Source: Sporisorium sorghi
Taxonomy: Eukaryota > Basidiomycota > Ustilaginomycetes > Ustilaginales > Ustilaginaceae
NCBI GenBank assembly: GCA_023212695.1
Contig: JALCCG010000122.1
Location: 1-60,591 of the forward strand
Direction: 5' to 3'
DNA: 60,591 nucleotides
Shown: piece by piece, positions 8,722 through 16,407 of the stretch
Layout of the letters: every line of letters starts with the position of its first letter
How positions within the stretch are numbered: the stretch's first letter is position 1
The notes under the pieces: generated by a model
Told to the model about the DNA's origin: nothing
Seen by the model: the letters and a program-made list of their open reading frames with translations, nothing else
The model's database searches: none
Made by a program: the position numbers and the translations under genes

Positions 8722-8762
8722 AAACTAATCATATTAGTATTATAACTAATACGATTAGTTTT
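8722..8762. promoter_or_regulatory. Double palindromic operator (TetR-type)
   Basis: Two copies of ACTAATnnnATTAGT sit side by side, and the whole 40 bp is itself nearly palindromic. It covers the -10 and the spacer of the MBL-tetR promoter, a typical repressor arrangement. Confidence 0.75.
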
Positions 8763-8767
8763 ATCAA
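8739..8767 (-). promoter_or_regulatory. Promoter of the MBL-tetR operon
   Basis: Minus-strand TTGATA, 17-base spacer, perfect TATAAT. It overlaps the palindromic operator. Confidence 0.75.
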
Positions 8768-8942
8768 GCCTAAAATTAAGCCTGAATTGTAACATTTTCA
8801 TGAATTTGTCAATTAAATCGCTAAAATTTTTATAAATTTACCAAATTTTGAGTGCAATACTCATCGTTTTGCGTTACCATAATGATAGATAATCGGAAAA
8901 AATTGTAGATTGTTTTACTATGAAGGATGAGGGGCGGACGAC

Positions 8943-9134
8943 ATGGATATTTTCAAACGCATCGTTATTTTGATGGTGATGTATGCCTTCTCCGCAGTAC
9001 TGTTATATATAGCCAGCCAGCACACGCCATATTTGCTTCCTGTCATTTGGATTTCTGCGCTTATGCTGCTGTTATGCGGCATCGCCTATCTGGGATACCA
9101 CTACTTTTTCAAGATACGCAGAAGACGAAGTTAA
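8943..9134 (+). CDS. Small membrane protein
   Basis: 63 residues with two hydrophobic helices (about 6-25 and 31-52) and a strongly basic tail ending KIRRRRS, which predicts a cytoplasmic C-terminus. A GATGAGGGG ribosome site precedes the ATG by seven bases, and a terminator follows immediately, so it is a self-contained unit. No family is recognised. Confidence 0.65.
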   Translation: MDIFKRIVILMVMYAFSAVLLYIASQHTPYLLPVIWISALMLLLCGIAYLGYHYFFKIRRRRS

Positions 9135-9154
9135 ACGATGAACGAAATACAGGT

Positions 9155-9180
9155 CTGCCCTATCCGGGTGGGCTTTTTTT
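9155..9180 (+). terminator. Intrinsic terminator
   Basis: GCCC/GGGC stem with a short loop followed by seven Ts, just after the small membrane protein. Confidence 0.7.
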
Positions 9181-9353
9181 GTGCCTGTTCGGGACAGCAT
9201 GCGCTGGGGCTGGAAACTTGTCGTCAGACGATGTCTTTTGTTTGCTTGTCTAGTGAGGTTGGAGAAAAATAAAAAAACCGTTTGAAACACACCGCAGTCT
9301 TATATACAGTGATTGAATAACGAGGCAGGTCGGATGAGGGGAAGGTATATCGC

Positions 9354-9884
9354 ATGATGGATCGTAAAGAGCTTGCCGCTACGGCATGCAGAGGGGATGA
9401 AGAAGCATTCTATTCACTCGTAACGGAGCACCGCAGGCGTTTATACGCAATCGCGTACAGTTATTTGCATAATGAGAGCGACGCACTGGAGGTATTGCAG
9501 GAGACGGTATACCGGGCGTGGATGAAGTGCGGGAAGCTGAAGCATCCGGAGGCGTTTGTTCCTTGGCTTATCCGGATATTGATTAACTGCTGCGTTGATG
9601 AGCAGAAACGGAAAAAGCGCATGGTGCCGGTAGAGGAGGTACGCAGCCAGGAGATGGCTGCCGAGATGGTCAGTGACAGCAAGCTGGATCTGGAGCGGGC
9701 ACTCAGCCGCATGAAACCCAAATATCGCCATGTGTTGATTCTGAAGTATTATCAGGACATGACGATCGCCGATATCGCGAAAATTCTGGATTGTCCTGAG
9801 GGGACCGTCAAAACCCGGCTTCATCAGGGATTAAAGCTGCTTCGGCAGAAAATCGAGCCAGGAGGTGCCATATTCCATGTTTGA
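9354..9884 (+). CDS. ECF-type RNA polymerase sigma factor
   Basis: 176 residues with region 2 (YAIAYSYLHNESDALEVLQETVYRAW, about residues 31-57) and region 4 (YYQDMTIADIAKILDCPEGTVKTRLHQGLKLLR, about 128-160) of the extracytoplasmic-function class. A TGAAAC box at 9283 upstream suggests ECF-dependent autoregulation, though no convincing CGT-type -10 element follows. The 3' end overlaps the anti-sigma gene by eight bases, so the pair is co-expressed. Closest in style to SigI/SigV-like Paenibacillus ECF factors paired with DUF4179 proteins; regulon unknown. Confidence 0.9.
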   Translation: MMDRKELAATACRGDEEAFYSLVTEHRRRLYAIAYSYLHNESDALEVLQETVYRAWMKCGKLKHPEAFVPWLIRILINCCVDEQKRKKRMVPVEEVRSQEMAAEMVSDSKLDLERALSRMKPKYRHVLILKYYQDMTIADIAKILDCPEGTVKTRLHQGLKLLRQKIEPGGAIFHV

Positions 9885-11274
9885 GAAGGAAGAGCGCATG
9901 CTGAAAGAGATGAATAAATCCGCGGAGGTCAGCACAGAGGCTGTCACCGATGAAGCGCTGGACGCGGCGGTTCGAAGCGGGATGCGGAGAGGACGGCACC
10001 ACCGGCGGCTTCGTGCCCGTTTGGTTTCCTTCTCCGCGGTGATGGTAACCGTAGCGGCCGCGCTGCTGCTGGCAGTATGGGGCGGGGACGAGGGCGGATT
10101 AAAGCCGAAGGAGCAGATGGCGGCTCAAGGTCCGTATCCGCCGCTGACGGGGTTTGATTTTGGCGAAGATATTACGCTGAATACGGCGAATAAATATGGA
10201 ATGATTCAGCCGGTTAATCAATCGGTAACAAAGGGAGACTACACCGTAACCGTGAACGGGGTGCTGGTGGGCTCCCAGCGGATGGACGTATTTTATACTG
10301 TCCAGAATATGGCGGAGGATCCGGCCGACTTGAAGAGGGTCGTACTGAAGAATCCGGGCTCAAGCGATCCGCTGCCCTACAGTGTGGGCTCTTCCGGAGG
10401 GAACAAGCTGGCACCCGGTGTGCTGCACCGATCCCAACTGGATGTTCAGACGAATGAGGACACCCCGCTGCCGCAGGAGCTGACCTTTTCTTTTAACCTG
10501 GCCCCGTATTCCACGAATACGGTCTATGAATCCTCGGCGGAAAACGAGCAGGTGATCGATATTAACGTTTCCATTGATGTACAGACTGCCCAGAAGTACC
10601 TCACCACGATTCCAATCAACAAAATGCTGCAGATTGAGAAGCAGAGGTTCTACTTGAAGGAAGCCGTTCTGTCACCGGCTGGAATTGTTGTGAAAGCCAA
10701 CATTCCGTCAAGCAATACCATGAAGGTATCCGGTCTGTGGGGTGTTTATCTGGAGACTGTCGTTAACGGTGAGAAGATCAGATTGAACAGCGATTCCGCG
10801 TTCTTGCCGGGTGCCGGGGGAGGAGATATGACGTATTTCTTCGAAAGCAATATATTGGAGAAACCCGAATCAATCATGCTGAAGGCGGACGGATTCCAGG
10901 CAGTTGACCCTTCCACGATGCAGCTCGTTGTTGATACGGAGAAGGGGAAAGTAATCCGTTCGCCGGATGGAGACATTCAGTTCGGAGAGTATACGAAGCA
11001 TATGCTGACACTGGAATATGAAGAGCGGGCTGACAGGCATATGGGCAGTGTATCGATTGAGCCCGAGTTCGTGGATGGTGAGGGGAACAAACATATGATT
11101 AATGAGGATGCAGGGGGAGTCAACTCATCATCCCATTCTTCTTCCGATACGGGAATAAGCAGGATTACTCAGTATATATACCTTAAACCGCAAGAATATC
11201 CTCAGCCGCTCACGTTCACACTAAGCAGCTACCCTGGCGTCATGGAGCAGGCCTTCGAGGTGCCGATTCAATGA
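9877..11274 (+). CDS. DUF4179-type membrane anti-sigma factor
   Basis: 465 residues. An N-terminal cytoplasmic part of about 45 residues rich in Arg (GMRRGRHHRRLRARL) is followed by one membrane helix (about 48-66) and a large extracytoplasmic beta-rich domain of the DUF4179/DUF5643 type. ATG at 9877 is chosen because GGAGG lies 11 bases before it; the GTG at 9865 is part of that site. The overlap with the sigma gene and the topology indicate an anti-sigma factor holding the ECF protein at the membrane. The sensed signal is unknown. Confidence 0.82.
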   Translation: MFEKEERMLKEMNKSAEVSTEAVTDEALDAAVRSGMRRGRHHRRLRARLVSFSAVMVTVAAALLLAVWGGDEGGLKPKEQMAAQGPYPPLTGFDFGEDITLNTANKYGMIQPVNQSVTKGDYTVTVNGVLVGSQRMDVFYTVQNMAEDPADLKRVVLKNPGSSDPLPYSVGSSGGNKLAPGVLHRSQLDVQTNEDTPLPQELTFSFNLAPYSTNTVYESSAENEQVIDINVSIDVQTAQKYLTTIPINKMLQIEKQRFYLKEAVLSPAGIVVKANIPSSNTMKVSGLWGVYLETVVNGEKIRLNSDSAFLPGAGGGDMTYFFESNILEKPESIMLKADGFQAVDPSTMQLVVDTEKGKVIRSPDGDIQFGEYTKHMLTLEYEERADRHMGSVSIEPEFVDGEGNKHMINEDAGGVNSSSHSSSDTGISRITQYIYLKPQEYPQPLTFTLSSYPGVMEQAFEVPIQ

Positions 11275-11276
11275 AA

Positions 11277-11486
11277 TTAGAGATGCTGAAAGCTCATCAG
11301 AATAACCAATGCACCGAATGCGATGATCATTTTGCCAGCAAATTTTAAGTACCATATTCTCAAATCGCTGAGCTCAATGTCATCTCTCGATCTTCTGAAC
11401 CACCATGAATCCGGATGTCGGATGGAATAAATGCCAATCGCGATGAGTGCAATGCCTATTAACGCAGTAAAAATGAAGTTGAACAT
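11277..11486 (-). CDS. Small membrane protein (DUF6199-like)
   Basis: 69 residues: hydrophobic helix 3-22, a polar middle with the IRHPDSWWFRR motif, and a second helix near 47-66. The HPxxWW element recalls the DUF6199 group of short membrane proteins, function unknown. AAAGGAG lies ten bases before the ATG. Its stop is two bases from the stop of the convergent anti-sigma gene, with no terminator between. Confidence 0.7.
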   Translation of the reverse strand: MFNFIFTALIGIALIAIGIYSIRHPDSWWFRRSRDDIELSDLRIWYLKFAGKMIIAFGALVILMSFQHL

Positions 11487-11576
11487 GGATAATCAGCTCC
11501 TTTAACCATAATTACGTATGATGATCTGGAATGGTCCCACATTTGCAAGCATGCTATAAGGACGACTCTTGGACAC

Positions 11577-11621
11577 AAAAAGGAACTGCCGCCCGACCTG
11601 ATGACGGGGGCAGTTCCTTTT
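11577..11621 (-). terminator. Terminator of the zinc-ribbon gene
   Basis: AAAGGAACTGCC pairs with GGCAGTTCCTTT around a 14-base loop, with A/T runs on both flanks. Confidence 0.8.
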
Positions 11622-11658
11622 CTTGTTTCTTTATATCCTAAATCGTAGATTGATTGCG

Positions 11659-12075
11659 CTATTCCCTATGCTTGTTAGGCGAGCTTCCTTCGGTTCCCTT
11701 TGCATCGAGCAGCTCGATTAGAGCCTTGGGTACTCCGTTAAGGAGCAGCCATTGACGCAGCGTCTCGATGGCCCGAATGTGGCCATTCCCTTCATCCCGC
11801 CAGGTCAGCAGCTCAACTACCTTAATGACCAGGAGCATCAGCTCCATTTTGTCATGTTCGGTTTGGTCTGCCCGAATTTTTTGAAATACGGCTTCTTTCT
11901 CCCAATCAAGCAATATTTCTTCACCTATCGTAGGTTTCATGAGTGAATAGCTAAAATCGCACTGCGGGCAGTGGACCGTGTTAAACTGTTCTGATTCGAA
12001 CGCAACCCGGATATCAGTTTGACACTGACGGCAGTGGAACTGGACTTGAATTGCTGTGTTTGTGTTTGTCTCCAT
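11659..12075 (-). CDS. Zinc-ribbon protein of unknown function
   Basis: 138 residues. The N-terminal CRQC...CPQC (about residues 15-39) is a four-cysteine zinc ribbon. The rest is helical and charged, with no membrane segment. It begins at an ATG with a strong AAGGAGG and ends before its own terminator. The ribbon suggests nucleic-acid or protein contacts, but no function can be assigned. Confidence 0.7.
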   Translation of the reverse strand: METNTNTAIQVQFHCRQCQTDIRVAFESEQFNTVHCPQCDFSYSLMKPTIGEEILLDWEKEAVFQKIRADQTEHDKMELMLLVIKVVELLTWRDEGNGHIRAIETLRQWLLLNGVPKALIELLDAKGTEGSSPNKHRE

Positions 12076-12170
12076 GTGTGTTGCCTCCTTCTAAGAGAAA
12101 GGTATTCTCTTTTTACCCAATACTCGGTAACTATGACCCATCTCCCGCCGGGGAAGCACCAGAAAACATG

Positions 12171-12201
12171 AAAAAGGACCACCTTTATTCGGGTGATCCT
12201 T
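12171..12201 (-). terminator. Terminator of the oxidase-like gene
   Basis: Minus strand: AGGATCACC and GGTGGTCCT pair around an eight-base loop, followed by TTTTT. Confidence 0.75.
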
Positions 12202-12233
12202 CCAAATACATCGTCCAATACCTAACCTTCATC

Positions 12234-12608
12234 CTACTTCGTGCTGCTCTTGACGTGGATCAGCACATTATAGAGGAAAGCCAGAATGCCCAGCGTTACC
12301 AGAACGCCACCTACCGCAATTACCGGTTCAACGGATTCAACACCGCTCATCAGTAGTGCGAGACCAATCATCATGACAGGCAGACCGATATTGTGCAGCC
12401 AGAAATGCACTTTGCCAACGGTCGATTCCCCGGCTGCAGGGAACAGATGATAGATAACGCCTGCAAGAGCCAGAGACGCCCAGCCCAGCAGGTTGACGTG
12501 TGCGTGAACAGAGGCGTAATCATAGCTGTGGGATATCGACATGTACATGCCAAGCAGCACCCCGAGCACAAAGTAAACCGCAGCAATCCTGATTAATTTG
12601 ACACCCAT
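12234..12608 (-). CDS. Short cytochrome c oxidase subunit I-like membrane protein
   Basis: 124 residues with four transmembrane helices. DYASVHAHVNLLGWASLALAG resembles helix II of heme-copper oxidase and NorB-type subunits, where the HxH/LGW region carries a heme ligand, but the protein is far too short for a complete subunit I. The start at GVKLIRIAAV is fixed by AGGAGG; a longer frame upstream has no ribosome site. A perfect TCACC-TGT-GGTGA inverted repeat lies 38 bases upstream and could be an operator. Possibly a small heme-binding or sensor protein; function inferred. Confidence 0.65.
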   Translation of the reverse strand: MGVKLIRIAAVYFVLGVLLGMYMSISHSYDYASVHAHVNLLGWASLALAGVIYHLFPAAGESTVGKVHFWLHNIGLPVMMIGLALLMSGVESVEPVIAVGGVLVTLGILAFLYNVLIHVKSSTK

Positions 12609-12645
12609 ACAATCCCTCCTAAATGCATGACTACTATGATATATG

Positions 12646-12658
12646 TCACCTGTGGTGA
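12646..12658. promoter_or_regulatory. Short inverted repeat upstream of the oxidase-like gene
   Basis: TCACC-TGT-GGTGA perfect inverted repeat, located where an operator for the minus-strand gene would lie. The binding protein cannot be inferred. Confidence 0.3.
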
Positions 12659-12686
12659 AGTAGACCTGGAGGGAGGAAGATTTAAC

Positions 12687-12726
12687 AAAAAAAAGAAACC
12701 GACGACCCTTGCGAGGATCATCGGTT
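12687..12726 (-). terminator. Terminator of the copper-amine-oxidase-N gene
   Basis: Imperfect stem ACCGATGATCC/GGGTCGTCGGT on the minus strand followed by a run of Ts. Confidence 0.75.
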
Positions 12727-12753
12727 ATTGTGAGTGTTTGGTTCATGCAGATT

Positions 12754-13914
12754 CTATTCAAGCTCCAGCACATCATAGATTAGCCATTGGCCGTTTGCTT
12801 TTTTAAGCCAGTAGAGTGAAGTTGTGTTGATGATATCCCCGTCCGCATCGTCGGTTTCCTCGATGTAGACTACGGTTTCCTCTCCCTGGAAGAAGACCGG
12901 ACGGACAACTTCAGCTGTGAGGTTGAAATTCACTTCATCGAAGATGCCTTTAGCAATGCTGTTCTGGAACATCTCATAGAATGCCGAGTCCGGATGAATA
13001 ACGGACATGAGCAGGGGACCATTCTCTTCATTGAAGCCCTTGTACTGCGTGTCAATGGATTCGCGGATGGCTTTCAGTTCAACTTCCGGCACCTTCGGAT
13101 TTGCATCGAGCAGATTATCCCCGGCCAGATATTCCGTATCATATTGATTCAGATCATAGATTTTCCAGGCACCCGACGCATCCTTTTTCAGGAGATTCTC
13201 GTAATGGAGTGTAACATCCCATGTAAAAGGGCCGCTGCTGCGCTCGAGGGTAACGCTGGTGAATGCGTGGATCGATGTTCCCGCTACCGTTACGTCCCAT
13301 ACATCACTCGATACATGAAGGTCGTATTTGAATTGGTTCTGATAGTCTTCTTTGGTCTTCGCAAGAACAGGAGACTTCGAATGGAATAAGGCCATTGCGG
13401 CATCCAATTTCTTGGCATTTCCTGCCTCTTCAAGTGCGTGGTAAAGCTTCTTCACCTCATCGGTGGCTTTGTCGATTGCACCTTCGCGGTCAATCTTGAT
13501 GGTGCGCGCCTTGGGGTCCCACTTCACTGGCAGCCCTGTAGCTTCAGCTACAAAACGAAGGGGAACCAGCGTGTTGCCAGCATCGGTAAAGGGTGCGATC
13601 TGGAGCGAGGTTTTGACTCCATTGACATACGCGGTCTTCTGGCCGATGGTCATTTGAAGCTTCTGATCGAGGTATGTACCTGTCACCTGCTTGTTGGCGC
13701 TGTTCCAATTGACCTTATAATCCAATGCCTGGAACAAAGGACGGAATTGAACGAAGGTGACCCCGTTCTTCATAATAGGCGCTGCCTGAAACTTGATTTC
13801 CTGGTTATCGAGGTAGACCCGGATTTTCCCCTGATTCTTCGCCGGAGCAGCTTGTGCCGCACTTGCGAACAGGAACAGGAATGCGATAGCCAGCAGGCTG
13901 ATTTTTTTCTTCAA
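12754..13914 (-). CDS. Secreted protein with copper-amine-oxidase-N (stalk) domain
   Basis: 386 residues. The start is TTG at 13914, with AAGGAG 11 bases upstream; the nearby ATG runs into a stop at once. The signal peptide KKKISLLAIAFLFLFASAAQA is followed by a Cu_amine_oxidN1 domain (about residues 30-145) showing VPLRFVAEATGLPVKWD, then two NTF2/SnoaL-like regions ending LYWLKKANGQWLIYDV. Despite its name the domain is non-catalytic and is common on Paenibacillus cell-envelope proteins. Probably exported and wall-associated. Monocistronic. Confidence 0.85.
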   Translation of the reverse strand: MKKKISLLAIAFLFLFASAAQAAPAKNQGKIRVYLDNQEIKFQAAPIMKNGVTFVQFRPLFQALDYKVNWNSANKQVTGTYLDQKLQMTIGQKTAYVNGVKTSLQIAPFTDAGNTLVPLRFVAEATGLPVKWDPKARTIKIDREGAIDKATDEVKKLYHALEEAGNAKKLDAAMALFHSKSPVLAKTKEDYQNQFKYDLHVSSDVWDVTVAGTSIHAFTSVTLERSSGPFTWDVTLHYENLLKKDASGAWKIYDLNQYDTEYLAGDNLLDANPKVPEVELKAIRESIDTQYKGFNEENGPLLMSVIHPDSAFYEMFQNSIAKGIFDEVNFNLTAEVVRPVFFQGEETVVYIEETDDADGDIINTTSLYWLKKANGQWLIYDVLELE

Positions 13915-14154
13915 TTTGCTGTCATCTCCTTCAACGAATGATAGAATAGAGAGGTAATTGTGGTAATCGTACATGATAAAACCAACGGTAGCAATACATT
14001 TCTTTGCAAGTAATTATTGGTAGTAATCAGGAGACGGTTGCCTGCCGGAACCACTTGTAAAAAGTCGGGTAAGCATGAGGCTCCGCTGGGTAATACATAG
14101 TAAGAGTCAGGCCGGGTCAACCGGCCCAATTCATTATACAAAGGAGTGGAGCAC

Positions 14155-15219
14155 ATGACAGCAGGACAGGAACTGATATTTTACATAGGAACCTATGGTT
14201 CAGAGGAAGAGAATCGAATTCATTGGGGGGCGATGGATCGGGGAACGGGCGAGCTGCGTCTATTGGGCGGCACGGCTGGCATAGAGAACCCGACGTATCT
14301 TGATTTTGACGACTCCATCTCCGTGCTGTATGCGGCCAGCGAGAAGGGTGAAAGCGATGTGTCTGCTTATTCGGCCAATCTGGTGACCGGTGAATTGACC
14401 CTGCTGAATGTTCAGTCCACCGGTTCATCCGGGGCATGCCATGTCTCTCGTACGTCCAGCGGGAAGTATCTGCTCACGACAGGGTACAGCGATGGACATA
14501 TTTCGGTGCTTGCTTTGGAGAAAGACGGCAGGGTAGGGGGGATTACTTCCAAAATCAAGCACAGCGGACGCGGGCTCCGGGATGACCGTCAATCGGAGGC
14601 GCATCCGCATTCGATATTTGAAGACCCGCTGAACCAATATATCGTAGTCAGTGATCTGGGCATGGATGATGTGAATCTGTACCGTCTGGAGGACGGCAAA
14701 CTCGTGACCCACCGCGAGATCAGTCTGCCGCCGGGCTCGGGGCCGCGGCATGTTGCCTTTCATCCGTCAGGCAAGTGGGTATACGGCACGAATGAGCTCA
14801 ACAGTACGGTAACGGCTTATGCCAACGATGCAACGTTCGGGGATTTGAAAATACTGCAGCATATATCCACCCTCCCGGAGGACGTTGTGATGGACAGCAA
14901 CACCTCCTCGCATCTGCTGGTGTCTCCTTGCGGTCGTTATCTGTACGCTTCCAATCGGGGGCATGACAGCATCGTGCAGTATGTAATCGATCAGGAAGCC
15001 GGTACGCTTCGTGCAGTCAATTGGGTGTCTTCCGGCGGTAAAACGCCGCGCCATTTTAATATTCTGCCGGATGGCTTCCTGCTTGCGGCGAATCAGGACA
15101 ATGGCCTGATCGCAAGTTACCGGATCGATCCGGATACTGGCAATCTGGTCTCTACAGGCTATATATTAGAAGTGACACGTCCGGTGTGCATCTGTCCCGT
15201 TGAGAAAGCGAAGGCGTAA
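14155..15219 (+). CDS. pgl: 6-phosphogluconolactonase (beta-propeller lactonase)
   Basis: 354 residues of the seven-bladed Lactonase family (YbhE/YkgB type), with repeated blade motifs such as YVVVSDLGMDDV, GPRHVAFHPSGKWVYGTNE and FLLAANQDNGL. It hydrolyses 6-phosphogluconolactone in the pentose phosphate pathway. ATG at 14155 is chosen over the GTG at 14146 because AAAGGAG overlaps the GTG. A GGCCGG/CCGGCC inverted repeat lies at 14110-14126, upstream of a TATACA. Cytoplasmic, monocistronic, followed by a terminator. Confidence 0.87.
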   Translation: MTAGQELIFYIGTYGSEEENRIHWGAMDRGTGELRLLGGTAGIENPTYLDFDDSISVLYAASEKGESDVSAYSANLVTGELTLLNVQSTGSSGACHVSRTSSGKYLLTTGYSDGHISVLALEKDGRVGGITSKIKHSGRGLRDDRQSEAHPHSIFEDPLNQYIVVSDLGMDDVNLYRLEDGKLVTHREISLPPGSGPRHVAFHPSGKWVYGTNELNSTVTAYANDATFGDLKILQHISTLPEDVVMDSNTSSHLLVSPCGRYLYASNRGHDSIVQYVIDQEAGTLRAVNWVSSGGKTPRHFNILPDGFLLAANQDNGLIASYRIDPDTGNLVSTGYILEVTRPVCICPVEKAKA

Positions 15220-15272
15220 GAGCTGCTAAGCTAGCATAAATTGTGCACCAGACAAACAATAGGACAAGACGA

Positions 15273-15300
15273 GAAGGGCTGCCGAGTGGCAGCCCTTGTT
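15273..15300 (+). terminator. Terminator of pgl
   Basis: AAGGGCTGCC/GGCAGCCCTT perfect stem with a four-base loop; only a short T stretch follows. Confidence 0.75.
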
Positions 15301-15318
15301 GTATACCTGATAACCTGA

Positions 15319-15381
15319 TTACAAATCGCAGCGTTCACATTCGCCAGGGCGATGCTTGCAGCAATTCAGGTGTTTAATCAT
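15319..15381 (-). CDS. Possible 20-residue cysteine-rich peptide
   Basis: Starts eight bases after the sleB stop on the same strand and encodes MIKHLNCCKHRPGECERCDL, with four cysteines and two histidines arranged like a miniature metal site. It has no clear ribosome site of its own, so translation would rely on coupling to sleB. Length alone cannot exclude chance. Confidence 0.25.
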   Translation of the reverse strand: MIKHLNCCKHRPGECERCDL

Positions 15382-15389
15382 TCAGTGGA

Positions 15390-16049
15390 TTAATGAGCAA
15401 AGATGTGATTGCCGATCTGCACCACTTGCGGTCTGGACCAGATCCATTGGCTGGTCGCTGTTTTTGGATTGAAGTAATAAAGGGATTCGTACGTCGGATC
15501 CCATCCGCGGACGGCATCCATTGCAGCGAGATAAGCGGTTCGGTCCGGCGTTAGCCAGTATTGGCCGTCATCGACGGCTGTAAAAGCGCCCTTTTGAAAA
15601 ACAACGCCCCGAATATCATTCGGAAACTCGCCGGATTGAATGCGGTTCATAACAACGGCTCCCACAGCAACTTGTCCTTTGTAGGGCTCACCGCGGGCTT
15701 CACTGTATATGACTTTTGCCATGATATCCATCTCGGATTGATTTAACGTATATTTTTTCAGCTGTCTCCAGGTTTGTGCACCGGTAATTCCATCAGCGGG
15801 CACCCCGTATTCCTTCTGGAAACGCGTAACGGCTGCTTTTGTGTTAGCTCCATATTTGCCATCCAGCGGTTGCGTGTAGAAGTCCAGTGTTTTCAGACGA
15901 TATTGAAGGTCCCAGACATCCCCGTTCTCGCTGCCCGGCTTTAACAGCGGAGCTGCCTCTGTTGTTTGGGCAAATGCGGGCATGAACAGAAGGATACTCA
16001 GGAAAAGAGCAAAAATTATTTTCCATGATTGCTTTCGTATGGTGATCAT
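15390..16049 (-). CDS. sleB: Spore cortex-lytic enzyme SleB-type hydrolase
   Basis: 219 residues: signal peptide (about 1-32), a peptidoglycan-binding PG_binding_1 domain (GDVWDLQYRLKTLDFY through AVTRFQKEYG), then the Hydrolase_2/SleB lytic domain. The catalytic Glu lies in VIYSEARGEPYKGQVAVGAVVMNR, and a YYFNP motif is present. SleB is a lytic transglycosylase acting on cortex muramic-delta-lactam during germination. The usual downstream ypeB is absent, so this may be a wall-lytic paralogue. The AAAGGAG ribosome site directly abuts the ATG, which is unusually close. Confidence 0.85.
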   Translation of the reverse strand: MITIRKQSWKIIFALFLSILLFMPAFAQTTEAAPLLKPGSENGDVWDLQYRLKTLDFYTQPLDGKYGANTKAAVTRFQKEYGVPADGITGAQTWRQLKKYTLNQSEMDIMAKVIYSEARGEPYKGQVAVGAVVMNRIQSGEFPNDIRGVVFQKGAFTAVDDGQYWLTPDRTAYLAAMDAVRGWDPTYESLYYFNPKTATSQWIWSRPQVVQIGNHIFAH

Positions 16050-16194
16050 CTCCTTTGGGGTTGAATTATAAGGATGGAAACAGCTTCATACAACCATCAG
16101 TAAATGGAAAATCGCGCAGTGACTGCGTTAGTCGCACCAAAAATGGTTCTGTGGACCGAGTTGTGACGAACTTGAAATTTTTTGAAAAAAAGGT

Positions 16195-16223
16195 TTGACA
16201 GCCGGGGGAGTACTTATTACAAT
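16195..16223 (+). promoter_or_regulatory. Promoter of the sulfate operon
   Basis: TTGACA, 17-base spacer, TACAAT. Just downstream, GGTAGGAATTATA at 16245 resembles the GGAATT core of CymR boxes, the sulfur-metabolism repressor of Bacillus. Confidence 0.65.
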
Positions 16224-16235
16224 AGCTACATAACA

Positions 16236-16382
16236 TACTAAACAGGTAGGAATTATATTATATTGTTCTCACCGTATCGACGGAGGAACGCTCGAAGACA
16301 ATGCAGGCACGGCATGAAGCCGGTTTGACTCTGTTCTGACGAGCTTTCCTCCGTCTTTTTTTGCCATAAGGCCTGTTTAGTA
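16236..16382 (+). ncRNA. Structured leader of the sulfate operon with internal terminator
   Basis: An 11-bp perfect inverted repeat, TACTAAACAGG and CCTGTTTAGTA, joins the very 5' end of the predicted transcript to the segment just before the sbp ribosome site. Inside lies a long hairpin (GACGGAGGA/TCCTCCGTC plus GCTCG/CGAGC, with an inner CGGC/GCCG hairpin) followed by seven Ts ending at 16362. This is the layout of a transcription attenuator or riboswitch, but it does not show the conserved cores of S-box, T-box or other classes I know. A small MITE is the alternative. Confidence 0.5.
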
Positions 16383-16407
16383 GAGATTAGTAGGGGGAGT
16401 GATCCAT

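Noticed and set aside
16236..16382. S-box (SAM) or T-box riboswitch
   Set aside because: The conserved GATGAAGCCCGGCAACC-like and AGGGTGG-type cores are absent; only the general attenuator layout is present.
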